Below, in pieces: positions 32,427 through 41,245 of a stretch of 46,491 bases of DNA (its first letter is position 1; every line of letters starts with the position of its first letter). The notes under the pieces are model-generated. The model had not been told where the DNA came from. It was given only the letters and a program-made list of their open reading frames with translations, and did not search any database. This stretch comes from Sphingobacteriaceae bacterium (GTDB lineage: Bacteria > Bacteroidota > Bacteroidia > B-17B0 > Aurantibacillaceae), in NCBI GenBank assembly GCA_023251725.1, contig JAHEYG010000015.1, positions 1 to 46,491 of the forward strand, read 5' to 3'. The position numbers and the translations under genes are program-made.

Positions 32427-32814
32427 ATGAAGAAAAACATTTTAATATTTTTTTTAGTTTTTAGCATTTGCACTGTTTCATTCGGGCAAAACCAAACAAT
32501 CGATTCTTTAAAACAAGTTTTAATTCACTTAAAAAATAACACCAATAAAGTAATAGTTTTAAACGAACTAGGTAAAAGATTAATCAATGTTGGGCTATAT
32601 GATATTTCAATAAAATATGCAGAAGAAGGATTAAAAATTGCTGATAAATTAAATTATAAAAAAGGGCAAATACGAGCGAATACTAATATTGGATTAGTGT
32701 GCTATTATAAGGGAGATTTTAGATTCAATACATTATGCAAAGCGCATACAAACCGCATTAATTACCAATGAAAAATACATTGATAAAAAATTGAACCACC
32801 TCTCCGGTAGTTAA
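32427..32814 (+). pseudogene. Relic of a TPR-SpoIIE phosphatase gene with internal deletion
   Basis: The first frame (32427-32771) begins with a signal peptide (ILIFFLVFSICTVSFGQ) and one TPR unit (VIVLNELGKRLINVGLYDIS, IKYAEEGLKIADKLN), then breaks off after YYKGDF. In the +1 frame from 32713 the sequence reads EILDSIHYAKRIQTAL and ends at TAA 32812. That is the linker just before the SpoIIE domain, as in the intact gene at 43135 (EIVDSINYAKRIQNTLL). The other TPRs, membrane helix and whole phosphatase domain are gone. The junction lies in AAGGGAGATTTT, where the TPR reading (GGA GAT TTT) and linker reading (GAG ATT TTA) overlap, consistent with deletion at short homology. The phosphatase catalytic residues are absent, so it is not functional as such. 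Confidence 0.75.
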
Positions 32815-32816
32815 GT

Positions 32817-33914
32817 TTAATCTCCTTTAACAATTTTATAATTCTTATTCTCAATCTTTAAAAAATAAACTCCTTTAGGATAATTGGCAGTATTGATTTT
32901 AAGATCATCGGGTGCAAGAATTTTTCTATTCAATAATTCTGTTCCAAATATGTCGAACAATTGTAAACTTTCAATGTCATTTCCGCTGACAGTAAATTGC
33001 TGGAAAGAAGGATTAGGATAAATAATTACATCATCGGTATTTGTTTCACTGCAATTATTTACCGAAATAATATCCGAATTGACATTAAATTTATTAAAAT
33101 CAGTTTGCTTTAGGCGATAGTAAACAATTCCCCTCAATGGTTTTTCATCCATAAAAGAATACTTGTGAATACTATTTGAATTTCCTGCACCATCTACAAT
33201 ACCAATGGCCTGCCAACTTTCGGCATCGCGACTACGTTCAATAGTAAAATAATCGTTCCCTTTCTCGCTGCCGGTTTTCCAATTCAATTCAACTGCATTT
33301 TTTCCGTTGCAATTGGCTTTAAAATCGCTTAATTCTATAGGTAAAACACAAGAACCTGTGCCTTTTACAAAACAATCTAAAAGTGTTACGCGAGAGCCAG
33401 CCCCCAAACCGTTATGTGTCATCGAATATACTGTAGCGCCACCCGGATTACTTACAGTGATGATAGAACCCAAGCCTGCAGTAGGTCCGGCTGTTAAGGT
33501 GCCGCCTACCGAAGTAAAACCAACAGTACAAAAATTACTCAGCGAAATGGCACAAGTGCTATTGGATACAATATAAAACACCTCAGTGGCGTTGGTTCCG
33601 TTTATTAAATAGGTTAAACTTGTAACAGGCGATGAAAAGGTAATGGTAATAGTTTGAGTGGCCCCGTTGAGCCACCAGGCCGGACTAGCGCCGGCGTAAA
33701 AATCGGGTCCGCAACTATAACTTGAGTTAGCTAAAGTGGGTACACCGCCAAAAGTAGCTGCTGAAACAGTAAGTGTAGGGGCACTTGTAGCAACGTAAGG
33801 ATAAGAAGCAAGTGGGATACGCACCGCCGCTAAATAATTTGCCATAGTACATTGCGAACTTAATGCTAAAGGAAAAAGCAATAAAAAAAGATAAAAAACA
33901 AATTTCGTACGCAT
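32817..33914 (-). CDS. Secreted protein with T9SS type A sorting domain, 365 aa
   Basis: A signal peptide (FVFYLFLLLFPLALSSQ) precedes a beta-rich domain (about 20-190) containing APTLTVSAATFGGVPTLANS and NGATQTITITFSSPVTSLTY, which looks like a jelly-roll or carbohydrate-binding-like sandwich. Residues 190-285 carry the common Bacteroidota segment LPIELSDFKANCNGKNAVEL, then WKTGSEKGNDYFTIERSRD and GIVYYRLKQTDFN. The tail VIIYPNPSFQQFTVSGNDIE to NYPKGVYFLKIENKN is a type A sorting domain. Function unknown. It converges with the phosphatase relic, 2 bp apart. Confidence 0.82.
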   Translation of the reverse strand: MRTKFVFYLFLLLFPLALSSQCTMANYLAAVRIPLASYPYVATSAPTLTVSAATFGGVPTLANSSYSCGPDFYAGASPAWWLNGATQTITITFSSPVTSLTYLINGTNATEVFYIVSNSTCAISLSNFCTVGFTSVGGTLTAGPTAGLGSIITVSNPGGATVYSMTHNGLGAGSRVTLLDCFVKGTGSCVLPIELSDFKANCNGKNAVELNWKTGSEKGNDYFTIERSRDAESWQAIGIVDGAGNSNSIHKYSFMDEKPLRGIVYYRLKQTDFNKFNVNSDIISVNNCSETNTDDVIIYPNPSFQQFTVSGNDIESLQLFDIFGTELLNRKILAPDDLKINTANYPKGVYFLKIENKNYKIVKGD

Positions 33915-34060
33915 TGTTTAATATTTGATATAGTAAAAATAGCATTTTTATTCTAACAAACAAATATTAACGAAATATAATTTTTAACCTGAATCTAGAC
34001 CCCACTCAATAAGCTATAACCCTAAAGGATTGTTATTGAAAATAAATATTTTACCTTCTT

Positions 34061-35989
34061 CTAATTATTTTTTAGATTATCTTTATTTGGAGAATCCTTC
34101 GTTTTATTCCGGTCAATTATTCCATCCAGCAATTGCAAACCGAGTAAACCACTGATGGGGCCGTTAGCTCCATCCCCACCTGTAATTAGTACTTCGGGAA
34201 TAACTTTTATTTTTTCTTTACCAATGGCTTCTGTCACTTTTAGTTTTGTAAAATTATCTCCGCCCATAGCGCTAACCGCTAATTTATACGATTCGGCGCT
34301 TGATTTACCAATGGCTAATATTTTTGCAGCTTCGGCATTACCGGTAACATTAATTTTTTCGGCTTCGGCATTGGCAAGCGCTTTTATTTTTTCTGCTTCA
34401 GCATTAGCACTCACTTTTGTTTTTTCCGCGTCAGCATTCGCAATTACTTTTAATCTGTTTCCCTCGGCTTCAGCAGATATTTTTACACTTTGTGCTTCAC
34501 CGGTTGCTTTTTTTACCGCCGCATCGGCAATGCGTTCCGAAATTAAAACTCCCTGGTCGGCTTTTACAATTTCTTTTTGCATATCGGCTACAGCCGTTTC
34601 TTTTTCTAATGCCTGACGAGTTACCTCCGCTCGTTTTTGTGTTTCGAATGTTGTGTTTTGTTCTTCTGCAATTTTACGATCCGTTAAAGTTTTCATTAAC
34701 GATTCGGGCGGAACAATATCTCCAATCAAAGTATCTACACCATTTACATTATATTGGTCTAACACTTCGCTGATACGTTTTTTGGCAGCGTCTTGCCTTT
34801 CTTTACGCGAACTTAAAAAAGCAATCACATCGCTGTCCTGCGCCGAGTTTCTGAAATAATTTCCAATGGTAGGCTCTAAAACCTGTCCCACTAAATTCAT
34901 CATGCTTCCAAAACGCGCAATTACTTTCGGGGCTTCGGTGGTGGGAATATGAATAATTTGCGACACATCTAAATTAAAAGGGAAACCATCTTTAGAACGA
35001 ACTGTAATAGTAGATAAATTTTTATCCAACTGATGTGATTCGCTTCTGGCATTAGCCCAGTTTAAAACTAAATTGGTTGTAGGAACTAATTCAACACGCA
35101 TGATAAAAGTATTTACAGGATATTTTCCGGGACCTAACGGTTCGGCCCATACTCCTTTTTCGCCTTTGCTTACAATGTTACCGTGTTTAAATTCGATACC
35201 GCTTAAATCTTTCCCTTCTTTACCGGTATAAGAAATTACAACTCCCACATAACCTATAGGAATTTCGGTCATTTTTATTTGTTCTACTTGTATGAACCAC
35301 GGATTTAAATAATAAGATCCCGCTAAAATTACTTCGGGTTGCAAACCTTTGTTACCGTTTCCGCTCAAAAAAGCATCCGCATTCTGAAAATTATTATGAC
35401 CCGCAACAGGTTTACCGGCAATGTTTCCTACTTCAATAGGTAAACCATCCAAAGTAGTAACAATTCCCACCATGTTTTCGTTTACCGAAATCATATCGCT
35501 GATGATAATATCAAACATAAACGAATTAATACGGTAAGTACCCGAAGTCATAAATGCAGTTTGACGACCTTTTCGCCCACCATTACGAATAAATGCTTCG
35601 GTGTTTTGAAACGAATCACATTCTACTTTGCGGGCTAAAATACTACCGCTTTCTAATTCTTTACCGTCTTTCGCCACAACAAGTCCTATTTTCCCTTCGG
35701 GAATTATCATAAATGGCTGTCGTTTTATTTCGAATTGCCAAATCCATTTCCAGAAATAAATTCCCGGTGCCAATGGCTGGGCCTGAAATCCGGCTTCACC
35801 GTCCACCGCAATAATTCTCCCCGATGGTAATTCTTTATGCGCTCCGAAAAGCACAAATTTTTTGGTAACCAATCCAATTTTATCTTCGGGAATAATAATA
35901 ATTCCGAAAATACGGAAAATGAGTTTGTAAAAAAGAAGTAAAAAAACCGGAATAATGGTCCACCAATAATTACTGAAAAATTCTGTCAT
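34061..35989 (-). CDS. SPFH/flotillin-like protein with four N-terminal repeats, 642 aa
   Basis: One N-terminal membrane helix (about 9-30) is followed by four tandem repeats of about 65 residues (31-90, 94-162, 167-236, 241-300), each opening with a strand like IIPEGKIGLVVAKDG, SVNENMVGIVTTLDG or EIPIGYVGVVISYTG and ending with an APGIYFWKWI or LGPGKYPVNT turn. An SPFH domain (300-430) and a long helix follow. Residues 505-570 repeat every 11 residues (ANAEAEKIKAL, ANAEAEKINVT), a hendecad coiled coil. Flotillins build membrane cages; repeats-SPFH-helix also recalls major vault protein. ATG 35989 is chosen because the 26 extra residues of a longer reading are unlike a signal or helix and cover promoter-like sequence. 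Confidence 0.88.
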   Translation of the reverse strand: MTEFFSNYWWTIIPVFLLLFYKLIFRIFGIIIIPEDKIGLVTKKFVLFGAHKELPSGRIIAVDGEAGFQAQPLAPGIYFWKWIWQFEIKRQPFMIIPEGKIGLVVAKDGKELESGSILARKVECDSFQNTEAFIRNGGRKGRQTAFMTSGTYRINSFMFDIIISDMISVNENMVGIVTTLDGLPIEVGNIAGKPVAGHNNFQNADAFLSGNGNKGLQPEVILAGSYYLNPWFIQVEQIKMTEIPIGYVGVVISYTGKEGKDLSGIEFKHGNIVSKGEKGVWAEPLGPGKYPVNTFIMRVELVPTTNLVLNWANARSESHQLDKNLSTITVRSKDGFPFNLDVSQIIHIPTTEAPKVIARFGSMMNLVGQVLEPTIGNYFRNSAQDSDVIAFLSSRKERQDAAKKRISEVLDQYNVNGVDTLIGDIVPPESLMKTLTDRKIAEEQNTTFETQKRAEVTRQALEKETAVADMQKEIVKADQGVLISERIADAAVKKATGEAQSVKISAEAEGNRLKVIANADAEKTKVSANAEAEKIKALANAEAEKINVTGNAEAAKILAIGKSSAESYKLAVSAMGGDNFTKLKVTEAIGKEKIKVIPEVLITGGDGANGPISGLLGLQLLDGIIDRNKTKDSPNKDNLKNN

Positions 35990-36146
35990 AGTTTTAAGTT
36001 TTGAGACATTAAATGTACACGGGTTTATAAAGGTCAAAGTAAAAACATATTGATAGGTTTTAAACAAAAAACATGAGATTAATTGTTTTTAACACCAAAA
36101 CGTACATAAACGGTAAATTATTTCTTCAAATCAGTAACCAATGCAT

Positions 36147-36154
36147 TAAATTTG
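36147..36154 (+). promoter_or_regulatory. -7 box (TAAATTTG) of the PorE-like gene
   Basis: TAAATTTG lies 23 bp before ATG 36178. Downstream, AGGAG at 36161-36165 is one of very few Shine-Dalgarno-like words in the window, but 12 nt from the start codon is long for use. Confidence 0.45.
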
Positions 36155-36177
36155 CATTATAGGAGATCGAATTAATT

Positions 36178-38223
36178 ATGAAAAGTTATTTTTTACTGAT
36201 TTTATTGTTTGGAGTTTGCAAGATATTTTCACAGGAAGATGAAGGTGGAGAAAAAAAATATTGTGTCGAAGTAAGCAAGGAAGCTCAGAAACTTTATGAG
36301 AAAGGGGCCGACCATAAAAAGTATCACAAACCCGAGCGCTTAGAATTTTTAAGAAAGTGTTTAGAAGAGGAACCCGATTTTGCCGAAGCCAATTTAGCAA
36401 TGGGTTTCGAAATTATTGTGCATTGTAAATTAGAAAACAAACCTTTTTCACCCGCTATTCCTTATTTTTTGAAAGCCATAAAAAATTGCCCGCAAATTCA
36501 CTCAGAGCCTTATTATTATATTGGATTTGACTTTTACGATCAGCAAAAAGACGATTCAGCATCTAAGTATTTAAATAAATTTATAAAGTTTAAAGACAAC
36601 GACGAAAAAAAATTCGCCAAAGATTATGAAGGCGAATTGTACAACGCGAAAGAAATGTGCAAACAGGTAAAAAAAGAAAGTGCCTTAAAAAGCAAACCTC
36701 CTGTTCCGTTTGATCCCAGAGCGGTGCTTGGAGTTTCTACTACGCAAGACGAATATTTAGCTTACGTTTCGCCCGACGATAAAAAATGTTTTTTTACCCG
36801 TAAAGTTCCAAAAAACAGCAAGAATCAGGTGTATGCATCCGATAAGGAAAAAGAAGTTTTTATGCGAGCCGAACGGGATGCCACCGGAGTTTTTAATGTT
36901 GGTGAACCAATGGATTGGCCCTTTAATGAAACCGACGATAACCAGGGCGGCTGTACCATTACGATTGATAATAAACATTTGTATTTCGCTATGATGAAAA
37001 CGGAAGGCGGCAATGATAATTGCGATTTGTATGTGAGTAATGATAAAGAAGGTGCCTGGCAGCCCTTCACAAAATTGAGTGCATTGGTTAACGATCCTGT
37101 ATATTGGGATTCGCAACCGACAGTGTCGGCCGACGGTAAGTCGATTATTTTTGCGAGTGATCGTCCAGGTGGTTTCGGCGGCATTGATTTATACATTACG
37201 CGTTTGGATACTGCCAATGGGGAACCCGTGTGGCGCAAACCGTTAAATCTGGGACCAAAAATTAATACAGCAGGCCACGAGAAAACACCTTTTTTACATA
37301 GCGATAGTCAAACACTTTATTTTAGTAGCGGGCCGGGCGGAAAAGGAGAAGGTCATTTTGGTTATGGGAAAATGGATATTTTTTATGCGCGTAAGAATGA
37401 GAAAGGCGAGTGGACGGAGCCGGTAAATATTGGTCAGCCCATTAACTCGGAAGGCGACGACACCGGATTTTTTGTGAGCAGCGATGCTCAAACCGGTTAT
37501 TTCTTTTCGTACGATGAAGGAAAAGTGAGGGGCAGGGGTGTGGGCCGTTATGACTTGTATTCGTTTCCTTTGTACAAGGAAGCGAGGCCGGATGCTACGA
37601 TGCTTGTAAAAGGTCAGGCGGTAGATCAGTATGGCGACGGGGTTCGTAACGTAGAAGTGGAAGCAAGAAATTCGAAAACCAATGAAATTTTGTCGACCAT
37701 AACAGATGCCAGAACAGGGGAGTACATGATTGCCATGAGTGAAAAAATTAAGGAAGATGTAATAATTACCGTAAAAAAAACCGAAAATGCATTTAGTTCT
37801 ATTGTAATAAAAGCGCAAAACGCAACTTTTGCCAATCCACCGAAACCGCCTCCCATCATTAGCGATGTGGCGGAGGTAGGGAAATCGTTTGTGATAAATA
37901 ATATTTATTATAATTCTAACAGCGCCGATTTAATGGAAGAATCGAAAGTAGTATTAAAAACTTTTGCCGAGTATTTAAAAACGAATCCTAAAATGAATAT
38001 CGAAATTCAGGGACATACCGATAATGTGGGAAGTGCTTCGGCCAATCAGGCACTCTCCGAAAACCGGGCTTACACAGTAAAATCGGTTTTAGAAAAATTT
38101 GGTATTGAACCAGATCGTATTTCTGAAAAAGGGTATGGCTCCAGCAAACCTCTTACCGATAATTCAAGTGAAGCAGGAAGAGCAAAGAATAGGAGAACAG
38201 AATTTTTGATTTTATCTAATTAA
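36178..38223 (+). CDS. PorE-like OmpA-family protein (TPR, PD40, CRD, OmpA), 681 aa
   Basis: A signal peptide (SYFLLILLFGVCKIFSQ) precedes TPR-like helices (about 25-160: AQKLYEKGADHKKYHK, EANLAMGFEI, EPYYYIGFDFYD). Five PD40 propeller motifs follow (about 185-470, such as VSADGKSIIFASDRPGGFGG and LHSDSQTLYFSSGPGGKGEG), then a carboxypeptidase-regulatory-like domain (about 478-550: GQAVDQYGDGVRNVEVEARN) and an OmpA C-terminal domain (about 570-681: EIQGHTDNVGSASANQALSE, NRRTEFLIL) that binds peptidoglycan. PorE of the type IX secretion system has this same order and size. PorE is a lipoprotein, whereas the Cys here lacks a good lipobox, and paralogues are common, so PorE identity is not certain. 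Confidence 0.75.
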   Translation: MKSYFLLILLFGVCKIFSQEDEGGEKKYCVEVSKEAQKLYEKGADHKKYHKPERLEFLRKCLEEEPDFAEANLAMGFEIIVHCKLENKPFSPAIPYFLKAIKNCPQIHSEPYYYIGFDFYDQQKDDSASKYLNKFIKFKDNDEKKFAKDYEGELYNAKEMCKQVKKESALKSKPPVPFDPRAVLGVSTTQDEYLAYVSPDDKKCFFTRKVPKNSKNQVYASDKEKEVFMRAERDATGVFNVGEPMDWPFNETDDNQGGCTITIDNKHLYFAMMKTEGGNDNCDLYVSNDKEGAWQPFTKLSALVNDPVYWDSQPTVSADGKSIIFASDRPGGFGGIDLYITRLDTANGEPVWRKPLNLGPKINTAGHEKTPFLHSDSQTLYFSSGPGGKGEGHFGYGKMDIFYARKNEKGEWTEPVNIGQPINSEGDDTGFFVSSDAQTGYFFSYDEGKVRGRGVGRYDLYSFPLYKEARPDATMLVKGQAVDQYGDGVRNVEVEARNSKTNEILSTITDARTGEYMIAMSEKIKEDVIITVKKTENAFSSIVIKAQNATFANPPKPPPIISDVAEVGKSFVINNIYYNSNSADLMEESKVVLKTFAEYLKTNPKMNIEIQGHTDNVGSASANQALSENRAYTVKSVLEKFGIEPDRISEKGYGSSKPLTDNSSEAGRAKNRRTEFLILSN

Positions 38224-38873
38224 TCTTTTAATCTAAATATAATCGCCTCCGCGTAACGCGAATTCCCATCTGTAAAAAAAGTTTCAAAACCTTTATGGCT
38301 CCACACTTCTTTAAATTGTGGATTCATATAAACGATGTAAATATCTCTTTCATAAGATCTAAAACTCCGTAAAATATTATCCGCCACTTTTTGCATAATG
38401 TTATCCGAAAACGGATTGAAAAAGAAAAACACTTGCGCTTCATTAGGAATTTCAAAATCTAAAGCGTTTTGATGAACAAAAATAAATTTACTCTCTTTGC
38501 GTTTTTTAGAATAAGTTTTAATATTTTGCATGGCTTCATCAATTAATTCTTTATCCAGTTCAACTCCCAGCAAATTATTAAACCCGGTAAATTCGGCGCA
38601 AAACAAAACGCGGCCTTTTCCGCTACCGTAATCCACAAAAATTTTATTTTTTAATTCTCCGGGCAATTTTTTTAAAAGCTCAAGTAAAATCAGATAACTC
38701 GCTCCCTGATAATGAAAATTATCCTTATCATCCGATTTTTTAATTTGAAGGGTTTTAATATTAAATATTTTTTCGTAACGACCTTCCCACCGCAATAAGC
38801 GAATGGTTTTAAACAAACCGCGGTAATAAACCGACCTAAAAAAATAAAAAATATATAAGAAAACTGTCTTCAT
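38220..38873 (-). CDS. Class I SAM-dependent methyltransferase-like protein, 217 aa
   Basis: The SAM-binding motif I is FVDYGSGKGRVLFCAEFTGF, followed by an acidic residue at the end of strand 2 (LGVELDKELIDEA). The motif IV region reads VFFFFNPFSDNIM, an NPF-type tetrapeptide seen in amino-methyltransferases, and not sufficient to name the substrate. The N-terminus (VFLYIFYFFRSVYYRGLFKT) is hydrophobic and basic and may associate with the membrane. Its stop overlaps the stop of the PorE-like gene by 4 bp, tail to tail. Substrate unknown. Confidence 0.8.
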   Translation of the reverse strand: MKTVFLYIFYFFRSVYYRGLFKTIRLLRWEGRYEKIFNIKTLQIKKSDDKDNFHYQGASYLILLELLKKLPGELKNKIFVDYGSGKGRVLFCAEFTGFNNLLGVELDKELIDEAMQNIKTYSKKRKESKFIFVHQNALDFEIPNEAQVFFFFNPFSDNIMQKVADNILRSFRSYERDIYIVYMNPQFKEVWSHKGFETFFTDGNSRYAEAIIFRLKD

Positions 38874-38890
38874 TTTAGTAACTTTATACT

Positions 38891-38945
38891 TTGATTCAGG
38901 TGATTTGTATGAGGACTATGATGATTTTGTGATTTTTAATGATTC
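38891..38945. repeat. Degenerate GATTTGT/ATGAT intergenic repeat
   Basis: Words TGATTTGTATGA, TATGATGATTTTGTGATT and TTAATGATT follow one another between divergent genes. On the minus strand they read as AATCA-type units. It resembles the quasi-periodic spacer sequences of other Bacteroidota; no function is known. Confidence 0.35.
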
Positions 38946-39025
38946 GTAAATCTATTAATATTAAAGCTAAATTAAATTAAAATTAAACTGTGTAAAAGTA
39001 CTAAATCAAAAACAATTACCCGCCC

Positions 39026-41233
39026 ATGCAAATTGATGTTGCCGCCGAACGAAAAGAAATTCTTGCCCGCTATAGGGCGCTGATAAAGGCATGCAAGCGG
39101 CGTTTAGAGAAAGGCGACAAGGAAATGATACGTAAGGCTTTTGAAGTGGCAGTGGAGTATCATAAAGAAATGCGCCGCAAATCGGGCGAACCTTACATCT
39201 ATCATCCCATTGCCGTAGCTACCATTTGTGCCGAAGAAATTGGTTTAGGCGCCACTGCCATTGTGTGCGCGCTGCTGCACGATACGGTGGAAGATACAGA
39301 TTTAACTTTGGATGATATTAAAGGTTTATTCGGACCAAAAATTGCGCAGATTATTGACGGGCTCACAAAAATTTCGGGAGTTATTGATAACACCGCTTCC
39401 ATTCAAGCCGAAAATTTCAGAAAAGTGTTATTAACCATGGCCGAAGATGTGCGGGTAATTTTAATAAAACTCGCCGATCGTTTGCATAACATGCGTACAC
39501 TCGAACACATGAAGCGCGATAAACAGGTAAAAATTGCGAGTGAAACACTTTATATGTACGCGCCGCTTGCGCACCGTTTGGGATTAAATACCATTAAAAC
39601 AGAGTTAGAAGATTTGGGATTAAAATATACCGATGAACATTCTTACTTGGAAATTGCCAATAAATTAATTGAAACAGAACCGGAAAGAAAAAAATTTATT
39701 CAAAAATTTATTGAACCGCTTAAAGAAATTTTACAAGAGCAAGGATTTAATTTTAAAATTTACGGCAGGCCGAAATCTATTTTTTCTATTTTTAATAAAA
39801 TAAAAAATAAAGGTGTTCCCTTCGAGGAAATTTACGATTTATTTGCCATAAGAATTGTAATTGATGCGCCCCTCGAGCAGGAAAAATCTGATTGTTGGAA
39901 AGTATATTCCATCATTACCGATTTTTATCACCCAAGTCCCGAACGGTTACGCGACTGGATATCTACTCCTAAAAGTAATTCTTACGAAAGTTTACATACA
40001 ACGGTAATGGGTCCGGAAGGAAAATGGGTGGAAGTACAAATTCGTTCGTTGCGGATGGATGAGTTGGCCGAGAAAGGTTATGCTGCTCATTGGAAATACA
40101 AAGAATCGGCCGCAGAAAAAGAAAATAAATTAGAAGAGTGGTTGAAAAAAATCAGAGAGATGTTGGATAATCCGGATGCCAATGCCTTGGAATTTATCGA
40201 CGATTTTAAATTAAATTTATTTTCTGACGAAATTTTTGTGTTTACTCCTAAAGGCGACATGAAAACATTACCAAGTGGCGCTACTGCTTTAGATTTTGCA
40301 TTTGACATTCATACCAAAATAGGAGAGCAGTGCATTGGTGCAAAAGTAAATCACAAGTTGGTTCCGTTGAGTTACGAATTAAAAAGCGGCGACCAGGCCG
40401 AAATTTTAACTTCGGGTAAACAAACACCAAAAGAAGACTGGTTACATTATGTTATTACAGCACGTGCTAAATCAAAAATAAAAAATGCGCTTAAGGAACA
40501 ACGAAAAAAAGTAGCCGATACCGGAAGAGAAATCTTAGAAAAAAAATTTTATAAAAGTAAAGTTGATTTTACTTTGCAAAACGTAAAAGATTTTTGTAAA
40601 TATTTGAAATTGCCCACTTCACAGGAATTATTTTACAGAGCTGCGTTAGGAAATGTGGATGTAAAAGAAATTAAAGAATTCATTAAGTGGAAAGAAAATC
40701 CAAAAAAAATTGTTCCCCGAAAAACCGATTCGCAAAAAATTGAGCAGTTAGTTACCAACGCGCGCGGCGGTAACGATATGTTGGTGATTGGAGATGATAT
40801 GCAGGAGCTCGATTATAAATTATCGCCTTGCTGCAATCCCATTCCCGGTGATGATGTGTTTGGTTTTGTGACTGTTAGTGAGGGGATAAAAATTCACAGG
40901 GTAAATTGTCCTAACGCCATTAAATTATTATCCAACTATGCTTACCGTGTGGTAAAAGCAAAATGGATGAACGAACATTTGATTTCGTTTTTGGCGGGCA
41001 TAAAAATTATTGGTAGCGATGAATTAGGAATTGTAAACAACCTGACTAAAGTTATTTCCAACGAAAATAATATTAACATGAGGTCGATAACATTTGATAC
41101 CGACGATGGATTGTTTGAAGGCACCATTATGGTTTATGTGCACGATACAAAACACTTAAATCATTTGATCGACAATTTAAAAAAAGTAAAAGGGGTAAAC
41201 GGTGTTGTGAGAATTGATGAGAAAAAAAATTAA
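39026..41233 (+). CDS. spoT: Bifunctional (p)ppGpp synthetase/hydrolase, RelA/SpoT (Rsh), 735 aa
   Basis: Long RSH protein with all domains. The HD hydrolase includes YIYHPIAVATI and HDTVEDT (His85-Asp86), so ppGpp hydrolysis is expected to be active. The synthetase domain (about 240-370) has YGRPKSIFSIFNKIKNKG, IYDLFAIRIVID, YESLHTTVMGPEGKWVEVQI and EKGYAAHWKYKE. A TGS domain (about 400-460: DEIFVFTPKGDMKTLPSGAT), a Cys-containing segment (SPCCNPIPGDDVFGFVT, HRVNCPNA) and an ACT domain (about 660-735: GIVNNLTKVISNENNINMRS) follow. It makes and degrades the alarmone that governs growth and starvation response. First gene of a cluster with a glycosyltransferase and RluE. Confidence 0.95.
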   Translation: MQIDVAAERKEILARYRALIKACKRRLEKGDKEMIRKAFEVAVEYHKEMRRKSGEPYIYHPIAVATICAEEIGLGATAIVCALLHDTVEDTDLTLDDIKGLFGPKIAQIIDGLTKISGVIDNTASIQAENFRKVLLTMAEDVRVILIKLADRLHNMRTLEHMKRDKQVKIASETLYMYAPLAHRLGLNTIKTELEDLGLKYTDEHSYLEIANKLIETEPERKKFIQKFIEPLKEILQEQGFNFKIYGRPKSIFSIFNKIKNKGVPFEEIYDLFAIRIVIDAPLEQEKSDCWKVYSIITDFYHPSPERLRDWISTPKSNSYESLHTTVMGPEGKWVEVQIRSLRMDELAEKGYAAHWKYKESAAEKENKLEEWLKKIREMLDNPDANALEFIDDFKLNLFSDEIFVFTPKGDMKTLPSGATALDFAFDIHTKIGEQCIGAKVNHKLVPLSYELKSGDQAEILTSGKQTPKEDWLHYVITARAKSKIKNALKEQRKKVADTGREILEKKFYKSKVDFTLQNVKDFCKYLKLPTSQELFYRAALGNVDVKEIKEFIKWKENPKKIVPRKTDSQKIEQLVTNARGGNDMLVIGDDMQELDYKLSPCCNPIPGDDVFGFVTVSEGIKIHRVNCPNAIKLLSNYAYRVVKAKWMNEHLISFLAGIKIIGSDELGIVNNLTKVISNENNINMRSITFDTDDGLFEGTIMVYVHDTKHLNHLIDNLKKVKGVNGVVRIDEKKN

Positions 41234-41245
41234 ATCCGCCGTAAT

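Noticed and set aside
34155-34616. Plus-strand ORF of 153 codons rich in Ala and Ser
   Set aside because: Antisense of the hendecad Ala/Glu/Lys coiled coil of the SPFH gene; the repeat makes the opposite frame open.
35990-36067. Longer SPFH start at 36067
   Set aside because: The extra 26 residues do not look like a signal or helix and span TTTG/TACATTTA promoter-like sequence; ATG 35989 directly precedes the membrane helix.
37294-37818. Minus-strand ORF of 174 codons
   Set aside because: Antisense to the PD40/CRD part of the PorE-like gene, which has clear domains on the plus strand.
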